From: Diprion similis
Lineage: Eukaryota; Arthropoda; Insecta; Hymenoptera; Diprionidae
NCBI RefSeq assembly: GCF_021155765.1
Contig: NC_060114.1
Coordinates: 22,240,501 to 22,304,500, forward strand
Length of the DNA: 64,000 nucleotides
Reading direction: 5' to 3'
Notes under the pieces: generated by a model
The model's database searches: none
What the model was told of the DNA's origin: nothing
The model's input: only the letters and a program-made list of their open reading frames with translations
Translations under genes and position numbers: made by a program
In this document: one piece after another, positions 51,065 to 61,267 of the stretch
Layout of the letters: each line of letters begins with the position of its first letter
How positions within the stretch are numbered: the stretch's first letter is position 1

Positions 51065-51807
51065 ATATGCTCTAAGGTGTGAGCCCACCGTTATCTAGAC
51101 TGGAACTAGTAGCTACTGCACATGCGCTGCACCATTGAAGAAAAAATGTTATCCACCGTGATATAGTATTATACTACCGAAGGGAGATACTCATCCCATC
51201 GACCCCGCGTAAAATGTAGCCGATGTGATGAGACAATAGAATAGAATAGTATATTTACTTATCCATAGCAATATTGGATAATGTTACAAACTAAATGAAT
51301 AGAGGAAAGAAACACGGAACAGCTGTATATAGGTGTAAATATATGCATACATACATACACACATACATACAAAGATGGTATACGTGCATGTAACGTGCAA
51401 GCCATATATACACATCCGTGTCAGAAGTAGTACAAAGAGCAAATTTATGAAGGAAGCAAATGATAGAAAAAAAGGTAGCGACATGCATGCACATTAAAAG
51501 TGAACTCATAACGAGAACTAAGACCACACTAATTGTAAAGCGAACTACGCCTAGACCACGTCTACAACGCTCTTAGGGAGTTAAGAGTTCTGTAACGAAC
51601 GATCGAGTTCTGTCTGAAACAAGTATCAGAGACATGATCTCTACCTATAGATATTTAGGGCTACTCTGTCTCTCTCACGCTGCACTTGATTGGCTAGGAG
51701 GAAACATATCGGCCAATCAAGAATAGAGGATACACTTGTTAGTTTTGACTGGAGATACCAGAGTATAGGGGTATACGCCAGAGGTTATGTAACACATAAC
51801 CCATGCA

Positions 51808-51834
51808 TACATACACACACACACACACACACAC
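51808..51834. repeat. (AC)n microsatellite
   Basis: A perfect ac run of about 13 units upstream of cdc14, preceded by catacatac-type sequence. Confidence 0.95.
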
Positions 51835-52366
51835 GCTCTGGGTGCAAAGGCTGCAAAGCACTCTGCCTGCTTCGGGAACCAGTCTCGCCCTGGCGGTTAC
51901 CGTCGTAACCACAAGCTTCTCCCGCCCACACCACTCGACTCCGCTGCCTTCCTACTCTACATTCCCTTCTCTCTCTCTCTTTCAGTTTCTCCTTCTTTCT
52001 CTCTTATCCTGTCACTGCGGTGTTTATATTTACACTCGCGGTCGGCGATTAGTAAACTAAGTGAGTGAAAATCAATGATTAAAAATTAGAGCCACTAACG
52101 GAGGCGTTTGTTTCGACACGCAAATCTTCCGCGATAAATTCGAATTCACGTACGACACCCGTGACAATCGTCATTGGCGTGGGTAACGGAATCCAGCTTA
52201 CCTCCAGTTTCTGCCCACAACCTCGACTTTTCAGAAATGAATTCCACTTTATAATTACTTCTCATCCTAATACCAATTATATGTATATGGGGATAGGAGT
52301 ATCGAGTTATATTTCATTCCCCCACACCTAACTTAAAGTTTCTTCGTTGCAGGTTGACAGCAAAAA

Positions 52367-54693
52367 ATGGAGGATTCCAATGAGGTGCTAGTCTGTGCAG
52401 CAGAGTTCTTGAAGGGTATCTCGAATTCCTTAACACCAATTCTCTTCTCCCCCTTTTACAGGCTAAAGAGATCCGTGTTGCAGATCGGTTATACTTTGTT
52501 ACGCTGAGGACAACGGTGAAACCTCGAAGCACCTCTAACACCCACTACTTCAGTATCGATGACGAACTCATCTACGAGAACTTCTACGCTGACTTTGGAC
52601 CCTTGAATCTTGCAATGCTTCATCGTTATTGTCAGAAAGTGAACAAGAAACTGAAGGCGATCACTCTAAGCAAGAAGAAAATTGTCCACTACACTGTGAT
52701 GGACCCTCAGAAGCGAGTAAACGCTGCATTTCTTATCGCTAGCTATGTGGTCAGTTACCTTATATTCTAGCCGACGAGGTATTTTGCTCATTCCTACTAA
52801 TTTGAAATAACTTTTTACGATACGTGTATTGCCATTCTCCAGATAATATATTGGAAACGTACCGCTGAAGAAGCCTATGACATTTTGATAGCCAGCCCGA
52901 CGAGTCCGCCATTCATAATGTTTCGAGATGCCTCTCTGGGTCCACCTTGCTACCAGATATCGTTGAAAGAATGCCTCCGTGCCATCCACAAGTGCTACTC
53001 TTTGGGATTTTTCAATTTTCGTGATTTTCACCGGGAGGAGTACGAGTACTTTGAACGCGTAGAAAACGGTGACATGAATTGGATAGTTCCAGGAAAGTTT
53101 ATCGCGTTTTGCGGACCCCATGCTAAAACGAAAATTGAAAACGGTTAGTTTTCACTCGTAACCTTGAGCTTCCCTACATCCCAAATGGAAAATTAACTAA
53201 TTCTGCGTCTGCTACAGGGTATCCCCTACATGCTCCGGAATCTTACTTTGCATACTTTCGTCGTAACAACGTTTCGACGATCGTTCGGCTCAATAAGAAA
53301 ATTTACGAAGCCTCTAGATTTGTCGAAGCTGGATTCGACCACAAGGAGCTGTTCTTCATAGATGGTTCGACGCCCACTAATTCTATAATGCAACAGTTTC
53401 TGAAAATAGCTGAAACTGCACCTGGTGCTGTCGCGGTACACTGCAAGGCTGGTCTTGGTAGAACAGGATCCCTTATCGGCTGCTATATCATGAAACATTA
53501 CCATCTTACAGCTCGGGAAACCATTGCATGGATCAGAATATGTAGACCTGGTTCAGTGATCGGCCACCAGCAACACTGGCTCGAGGAGTGAGTTCCTCCT
53601 GATATATTTTATATTTTCAGGAGAACCTGTAATTCAAGACAAATATTTTAATACTCTAGAAAAGAAGCCTACCTTCATTCCTTACTGAAGGTACCGCTGC
53701 ATCCTGAGAACGGAAATCCGGTACATCAGTTTGGGATATATTCAGTGGCTGGAAGACCCGGTGGATTGTCCTTATCTGGCCTGCGAAATTCGCGTTTAGT
53801 TCAAGACAATGTCTCAGGCATCATGCACCGAGTCGACGGTATAAAACTTGACGATCCTGGGCCGCTTCCAGGCATCGTTGTACCAAAAATCTCAGTTTTG
53901 ACTCAAGGCGACAAGTTGAATCAGATAAAAGCATCACGACGCAGCATCATACCTTCTTGTCAATCGTCTCTGGGCGGTATATCGAGCCCCTCGACTGTTG
54001 CACAGTAAGTACCATTTTGCCAAAGATCGCTACTTACAACTCACACGGTTATCCTCCCTATTAGTCCTTACCTGGGACCTTTGCTTCAAACAAGGAGTCA
54101 GAAGGGAACCGCCGGCTTGGTTAGTAACAAGGACAAAGAAGTACCCAAGCGGCTCCTCGGCCGTGCGACTACCACAACGATTGTAAAGAGGTTCGTATTT
54201 CAAAGATACCTTTTTTTATAACTTCTCTGGTAACAAGGTGGTCCTTCCTATGGCACTTGAATCTTTGTGGGAATTTACTATGCAGGACGTTTAGGATGCT
54301 AAATAGAGATTTATATTAGAAAGACGATTTTTCATCTTCTTGGGTTATTGTAGAAATAGTTGGCTGGTCACTAACAACTGCGAATCAAGTGTACGCCGTA
54401 TCAATTCAAAAGCAACGACACAGATTCGTAGTATGAACAACAATCGAAATCACATCAACAACAACAACAACAGCAACAATGTCAACAACGACGTGGATTC
54501 AACGAGTCCAGTAACTTCCAGTTCTGTATCAAAGCCAGTTACAAGGTCCAGTGTCAGGGCTTCGTGTGTTACCGAAGCTCGCGCTGCTGTTGCAACTACA
54601 AACCGCGGGGCTCTGCAGCCCCAACAACCGGGCATGAATATGATTCTGCGATCAGCGGATCGTGTCACACGATATCATTCTCTGAGACAGTAA
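52367..54693 (+). CDS. cdc14: CDC14 dual-specificity phosphatase (7 coding exons)
   Basis: Exons: 52367-52415, 52484-52749, 52843-53143, 53218-53587, 53660-54004, 54065-54190, 54354-54693. Phases agree; 598 aa. The start [20 protein letters not shown] aligns with the known N-terminus of CDC14. The N-terminal A-domain includes [20 protein letters not shown] and FGPLNLAM. The catalytic B-domain has the loop [10 protein letters not shown] with the nucleophile C281 and R287, and D254 in FFIDGSTP is the likely general acid. The tail is Ser-rich with an Asn run and is poorly conserved, as usual. CDC14 removes phosphate from Ser-Pro sites of CDK substrates and works in mitotic exit, centrosomes or cilia. 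A leader exon probably ends at 52059, and the exon with the ATG begins at 52353. The donor after codon 597 could also splice to an alternative last exon at 55113-55155. Confidence 0.95.
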
Positions 54694-55402
54694 GTGCGAC
54701 GCTTTAACGTCCAGACATATTTGTCCTTCCTGTTCGTTTCTTTGCACATTCGATTATTATTTCTACCAAATGTTGTTTGTCATACTGCAGATGATGATAG
54801 CTTTGCCAGGGACATCGATTTTGTTGTTTTATTAGTTATCTTGACTTTTTTTTAACCATTAACGCTTTAGCTTCTGTGCTGCAAAGAACACAAGTATGTC
54901 CAACTAACAGTGTTAGAGACGTAGTCGTAACATGACTCGATTGCCCTTCATATGATTCAATTAACACCTCTGCACATTCACCATTTGGTAACATTTCACC
55001 TACCGGCAACATTACCGTTGATGTCTAAAAAAAAAACTAAAACACCATAAATCGCTCACTGTCATGTCCGGTGGCTAACAGACAAATTCCCGTTTCTTTC
55101 TGTGTCTTACAGCGCGCGCACAACAAAAAGTTACAAAACAGCATTTGTCAGATGACTAACCGATATTCTCAGAGATGTCAGAGACGATAGGGCGGACATC
55201 CATATATCTCGCCAACGTAGGAGATCTCGCCGCCTAAATCCCATCGTCCAGTGAGATAAGTATCACCACGTCGACAATGTAACCGAGGTTCAAGCATCAA
55301 ACGAAGAACACAGATCTCATCGTGCTGAGGTTCCGATGTCCCGTGCGTATGGTGTAGTAACCAACGATTCACGACCATCATGCTCTTATCACGACCGGTT
55401 TG

Positions 55403-55422
55403 CCCCCCCCCCCCCCCCCCCC
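55403..55422. repeat. Poly-C homopolymer
   Basis: Twenty uninterrupted C. Long G/C homopolymers are rare in an AT-rich genome and are prone to sequencing and assembly error, so the length is approximate. Confidence 0.9.
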
Positions 55423-56081
55423 ACAACTGGATCTCGCGGTTTGGTCATGGTTTTCATCCTTGTGACTAATCTCTTATCTGTAATTTTATCTCCTAGCTTC
55501 TCATTTTTATTACGTATAACAATTTTAATCCGCTTCAGTCAGCTAATTGTTACAATCTCTTCACGCGAATGACACGCGAACACTAGATTGAGCCTACCAT
55601 CCATTAGTATGTGTAGTATATTAAATGACAAAACACGGCATTTTGTCACATCATGAATATTGTTTTGGAGCTGGCCATTCGCAATTAAGGTAGAGGCAAA
55701 CTTACAGTGAATAATACAAGACTCGGTGAATTGGTCTGCTTCGGAGATAGTCCTACATACATATATGTATACAATGTACGTATGTAAGGTGATTTTTCAA
55801 ACATGGTTTCGCAGGCGGGGATGTTTCTTAGAAAACTGCACATCCAAGATGTGAAGCTTATTACTCCGACTTGCGATACCATTCTTAAACCCAAGAATAG
55901 TCGTAATTAAACATAGATTACTGACGGCAATCTATATTCAATTTACTAACAATTTTACACAAGAATGAGAACAACAATTATTCACTGCTCGCTTACTTAT
56001 AGTTATATTCACACTGTCCGTACATTTCGATGACCCGTGCTGTAATAAATTTGATTGTTAATTATTATTGAAATACTGAGC

Positions 56082-56126
56082 TATTATATTATATTATATT
56101 ATATTATATTATATTATATTATATTA
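56082..56126. repeat. (ATATT)n microsatellite
   Basis: About nine pentamer units without interruption. Confidence 0.95.
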
Positions 56127-57911
56127 GAGTCGCGGTCATTGTACGAATGTACTGAGAATCATATTAACCGTTTTAAAATAGATTTAATAAGAGTTGAAAC
56201 AATTGAGAGCTCTATGACAGGCGTTGGCCCGTCTTTTATCATAGCTGAGTACAAGAAACTTCATCATCCTAGTGCCAACAAGGAGAGGGAGGAAGAAAGA
56301 TAGATAAGTAGATACATATAGAGGGTGGAAAGTGCTAACTTTACGGTGAAACGAAATTATTCTACAAATGTACGAGCTCAGAGTCACGACGCAGGCTACG
56401 AGTGTACGAACAACTGAAAATATAAGTTGACTGACATATTCGTCTTTGAAAATGGCTAGGTATTTTATATATACTTACAAGGAACCAACCAATAGTTTTA
56501 TCCTTGATGTAACATTGAAAAAATCCTTCTGTAGAGAATTGTACAATTGATATCATAATTACAGTTAAACAAATTAATAGTAGGTTTGATACATCAACAC
56601 TTGCTGAACGCAGTAAAGTTTATCGATTTTATAGTAACACAAAGACTTATTTTACTAATGTAGGTTTACTCTTTTATTTTATTTTATTTTTTTCACCCTC
56701 TAATTATGTGTAACATTTTCAAGAATTTTGTCAATGATTTTTAAATTAATTATAAACTGGAAACTTACTTCTTTGCTCGACATACTACGATCTTTTTTCT
56801 GGTGAGATGCAAATGTTAAATCAGTCGTACTATCATTTCATCCTGAACTACTTATTGACGACTTTCACCAATCACAGTGCACTGACCTTGTTTCAAATTA
56901 TTCTCTGTTCCAATTTGAATCGCATGTATTTTCCTATTGTGGAAGATGACCGAAATATAACTAAGGTAGTTTTAAAGTGAGTGGACCCCAAGTGCAACAC
57001 TGAATCAGAATAGGTATGTTCTGCAACAGTGTCATTGCATCATAGTCAGCATGAAGTTAATACTCTAGGAAACATGAAGGATTCAAATTCATAAATTTCA
57101 TCGATCCCAATAGTTTCATCATGAGAAACTGATCGATTTAAAAAATAATCAATTCCCAGTAGTTTTTTTTTTCAAACTACTGTTCCATTTTACCCTAGTA
57201 GCGACATTTTCATTTCACGTCGTACTACTTCTTATATATAAGTACAAAGCACCCAAATGTATTGGACCTCGAAATTTAGTTAACGCTAAACATTTACCTG
57301 CTGTATTATTATTCATAACAATCGGAAAGTGTGTTTTTTTTATCAATTAGGGATCACATTGTAGTGAATTCTTTGTAGAGATCCGTCATTTTAGTTCTGC
57401 AAGGTATAATTGAAAAAATACGTCACATGAAATGGGATGACATAAGTATAGTTCATTTTTTATTTTATTGTAAAAGCGTAAAAATTTATTTACGAATATA
57501 AAATACAAACTGTCAGATAGAGTATGGCTATTTTAGAAAATATAAAATCCAAGGTCGGTGGCATCTTCACAATTACTTGATCAATGTTGTGTTGTTCGCG
57601 CAGCTGCAATATTTACAGCTACAGCGTTAACTTATGAGTAACGATAAGATATTTGTAATTACAAATATGAATAAATCATCGCAATGATTATTTTTCTGAA
57701 ATTAAGGAATTTAAAAACCGTATTTACTCCCTGATACATTGGATCTTTGCTTTGTAATAACAGGTTGTAAGTGCTTGAAATGGTAAGTACGTATGGACAC
57801 ACACACATAGTGCTAACAATGGCAAAAACGTTACATTCAGCAACCTTGAAGGGATAAGTTGTTCCCGCTCTCTCGAAAGTTGATGCACAAATAAAATAGA
57901 GGTATCATTCA

Positions 57912-59756
57912 TTATTTAATCATAAAATAGGCGAAATATGTGGCAAGTACGACCCAGTGGCTAGCAAAGCTGAGACTGGACCACTTCTCCATTGCATGCG
58001 AGTAACTATATCCCGTCTCTTGTTGTTCAGATGTATCGAACATCAGTCCCAAGTAAGCCAGATGGAACATGGCCAATGCAGAGAATAAAATATTTATCAC
58101 CAAAACCCACCAACAGTTGGCTGTGGTTCGTTTGTGTATACATTTGTGGCCGCTGCAACGTCTAGCGGCAATGCAAGCATCGAAAGTACGAGCAAGTTCC
58201 TGCCTTAACTGGTATTCGACATATGTGTAGAACCCAAGGCTTAGAAGGACGGCGGCTAGCTGGAAGTTGAAACCATGGAGAAGAGAACTGACTGCGTAGG
58301 TGAGGAAGACTGCTCCGAACTGACCAAAATGTTCACGGCTGTGTCGAAATACATCTAAATCATGAATGATATGCAAATTAATTATCTGCTCTGGCGATCG
58401 AAAGTGTTGACGAAAACTGATTTCATCGTCGCTCACATGTTTTCAGCCAATTATGCATGGGGATATTCCAATGAACAACGACTTGGACAAGAGAGTGCGG
58501 TAGCTCGACTGATCTGGGTTTTGTTACAGTAGCTGTGGTCGAGGAGAATCCTCCTAGCAAAGCCAAGCCCCCGGATGTATAGGATATGAAGTAGTGCGAA
58601 GATCGGAAGCACAATGCCTCTCTGTATGCCACAATCCATCTAAAACACATTTCTTTCAATGAGCATTGGTATCAAACAAAGGGGAAGAAGTTGTTTCATC
58701 TGAGTTGTGACTCAGCGCTGACCTCCATACGGAATCCGGAAAAATCCATTCAGCCCAGCAATTCGATATGCTTAGAAATGCAAATGCGAGCGTCAAATAT
58801 CCAAGAGCTATGAGAATCCTTCGTAAACTCTGCAACAAATGCATAAGCATTGACATACCGATATGCACCTTCAAAACTAGTACATAAGTAAAACAGATAA
58901 TGTACCTTACCCACTGGTTAACACGATACAGGGTGGCATAATCTTTGTAGGAAACCCAGGGCCCGAAAAGGCAGGTGGGTGGGCACAGCATATATCCTGT
59001 GTATTCCAGGAGACTAGGTGATGGAGAAATGTCAGATTCCATTGCGACGCTCACCGCCTTCATAGAAGCAATCATGGTAACGCCACGTATTTTGTGCCAG
59101 AATGCTGGTTTCATCCATCTTTCGCTGCGTCAAATGGTTAAAAAGCATGTCAAACCCCTCCTACAATCACATGTGTCCAACTTGAATGATTCCAGTTAAC
59201 ATGTTCTATCCATTTCACCTACCCGTACAATATTACACCAAAGCATAGCAAACTGATAGTTAGCCTTCTCTCATACCGACCAGGCAAACAAAAAACCAGG
59301 TACGATAAGGTAATCAGGGTAATCAACAAGTACAAACATTCAGCGGCATACAGTTGTACAACGTAGAATCCAATGACTGCAGAAATTAGATGAAAGCCTC
59401 GTTGCGGTGTGTAGCCTATAATAATAAACCAAAATTGGACTATCAATACGATTTTCATTCGAGTTGTATAACAATATTTGATACTTACTAGATTGGGTTA
59501 TACTCTTGAATATGATGGAAGCTATCACCAGTGGAATTAAGTAATTGCAAGCATCAAATACTGTAGGGTATACACAGCGGTTGTAAATATTTCTCAGGCT
59601 CTGGTCGTCGTTTACTTGATGGTCGTATTCATCTTCATACTCGTAGTCCGCATTTTCGTAAGAAACGAATAAATCTTGTTCTTGATTGCGTGACTGATAT
59701 TCGTAGTCCAGGTTATCGTCATAATGCAATAATCCCAAGTCTTGGTAATCGCCCAT
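57912..59756 (-). CDS. por: Porcupine, Wnt O-acyltransferase of the MBOAT family (6 coding exons)
   Basis: Exons on the minus strand, 5' to 3': 59756-59489, 59415-59223, 59124-58911, 58829-58723, 58639-58437, 58354-57912. Phases agree; 475 aa, near the 460-525 aa usual for the family. Porcupine is a multi-pass endoplasmic-reticulum enzyme that attaches palmitoleate to Wnt ligands, which is needed for their release. Family blocks are visible: LCPPTCLFGPWVSYKDY, VVHWNIPMHNWLKTYVF and SSLLHGFNFQLAAVLLSLGF. H355 in LLHG is the likely catalytic histidine of the MBOAT fold, and many hydrophobic segments fit 8-11 membrane spans. The first about 65 residues are hydrophilic and very rich in Asp, Glu, Tyr and Gln, ahead of the first membrane segment. 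The gene is convergent with cdc14. Confidence 0.95.
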
Positions 59757-60486
59757 ACCTCTTTATCCTAAAAGAAACTTGTTGAATAGTAGCAAGTGGT
59801 GCGCATGGATGGAGTAAGTAGGAAATTCAATATGCTCGTACGATTCTATACCTCGGTTTGTATGCACTTCAGATTCAGTTCGTAATGCAGCATTGATAAG
59901 ATATATTATATTTGAATATAGAATGCATATTTTAGAGAATTTTTGTCAACGTAATATATAAGCTCGTGTGAACGTGAACAGTGTTATTTCAGGTTTCGTA
60001 TAATAATTGAAATTTGCTGCGCATAGATTGTAATATCGTTTTCATCGTTTTGAAAAGTTATTTAAGAAAATGGTACCTTTGTATGTTCACTGCACACGCT
60101 CTTTTTAATCTTGATTAATCACCAACCCGACATGAGCATAGAATCAACTTAGATAGAGGTAATCTGATCTCACTTCGAAATATTGATCAGGATCCATTAT
60201 TCTTTGCATGGTAGAAGGAACGACATGTATTACCTCCTATGTTCACCATGCATTCGTTGTGTGCACCCCGAGGAACAGCTATGAACCTAAAACTTTTTCC
60301 CGCCAAAGTCAACTGAATGGCGGCGACGAGTCTCTACAGGTTCAGTACTACAGGCCTGATTGATGTGTTCATGGCACTTCCACGATCTACACCTGAAACA
60401 TAAACATGAGATGTTGCCAAGAGAGGGCCGTCCGGTAGAGTTCAATATTTCTCTCATACACCTAGATGAAAAAATATTGTATTGCG

Positions 60487-60610
60487 TGTATACCTCCCGA
60501 AGTAGATTCTGACCAAGGCCACCGGTTTCGTCAGCCACCATTTATTCAACCTGCGTAGCAGACGCCATCGGTGGCCTTGAACGATCAGAATCCACCTCGA
60601 GGGGTGTACG
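60487..60610. mobile_element. Foldback element family A, copy 3
   Basis: The left end tacctcccgaagtagattct pairs with the right end agaatccacctcgaggggtg, and the inner segments accaaggccaccgg and cggtggccttgaac pair as well. It is related to the copies at 18817-18948 and 29942-30066. Confidence 0.7.
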
Positions 60611-60637
60611 GTAATGATCATCAATGGCTTAACTTTT

Positions 60638-61034
60638 CGGCTAACTTGTTTGCGGTCCGAAACTAAATGCTAACTCGATTCTATAGGAACTATGTGAAAA
60701 TGACTGGCAATGAAGCCGACGTAGGCATGTGTAAGGAAACAAGGTCTGATATCGCGCATCCACTGCCGCTTCGGCTATTAAGAATGTGCCTGCACGTGAA
60801 AGACATTTATATTCAACTATAGTTGTGTGACGTCAGGTGCGAGCATCACTTGACTTTGCTACTGCGCATCTCCATTTAGAACACACCTTGTTTCCTTACA
60901 CACTGATCTGTGTATAGGTATAGAGATCAGTGTCTTACACCATGGATGCAAGGGAATGGGAGTCATTTTCACATATTATAGTTCATATGAAATCGAACTG
61001 ACATTTTGTTTTGGACTGAAAACAAGTTAGCCGG
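60638..61034. mobile_element. Composite terminal-inverted-repeat element
   Basis: The outer ends cggctaacttgtttgcggtc and, in reverse complement, cggctaacttgttttcagtc form terminal inverted repeats that continue inward for about 70 bp, through the tcgattctatagg and atgtgaaaatgact segments. They match the outer ends of the element at 9863-10325. Inside, a module at 60729-60901 has its own inverted ends (gtgtaaggaaac and gtttccttacac) and matches the solo element at 10499-10696. A small hairpin, cactgatct to agatcagtg, follows at 60900-60932. This looks like one element carrying another. Confidence 0.65.
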
Positions 61035-61267
61035 GAAGGAAAGGCATGATTGAATATCACGCAAAAGTGTTCACATCAAAATTAATTCATAGGACCCTTT
61101 TTCACTATGTGGAATCTGGGGTATTTGAAAACGGCATTTGGAGTATCGTATGAGGATACCAACCACAAAAGTACGACAAATCCTTTTTGTCAGTGGGCTG
61201 CAATTTTTTAGGATGAAATCGCAGTGACTTTGAACTGAGTCTGATCGCTTTCCCCTACAAAATACGC

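Larger units (their letters stand above)
43661..52352. other. Intergenic region between dome and cdc14
   Basis: The first part is probably the dome 3' untranslated region. No gene could be supported in the remaining 8 kb; the ORFs are short, AT-rich and without family features. It contains a piggyBac-like MITE (44884-45031), a solitary satellite monomer (about 50183-50400), a palindromic element (about 50950-51064), ACAT-type repeats near 47680-47725 and 51340-51372, and an (AC)n run at 51808-51834. The stretch at about 51930-52059 is a candidate cdc14 leader exon, ending at a gtgagt donor. Confidence 0.5.
54694..57911. other. Region between the convergent cdc14 and porcupine genes
   Basis: This should hold the 3' untranslated regions of both genes. 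It also holds a possible alternative last exon of cdc14 at 55113-55155, a run of 20 C at 55403-55422 and an ATATT-type pentamer repeat at 56082-56126. No other gene was seen. Confidence 0.5.
59757..61267. other. Region between porcupine and the satellite array
   Basis: No further gene. It would hold the porcupine promoter and leader. It contains foldback family A copy 3 (60487-60610) and a composite inverted-repeat element (60638-61034). The 230 bases before the array are unique sequence. Confidence 0.5.

Noticed and set aside
60955-61034. Possible part of a retrotransposon end
   Set aside because: The sequence is fully explained as the right inverted repeat of the element starting at 60638; no reverse transcriptase or long terminal repeat pair is present in the window.
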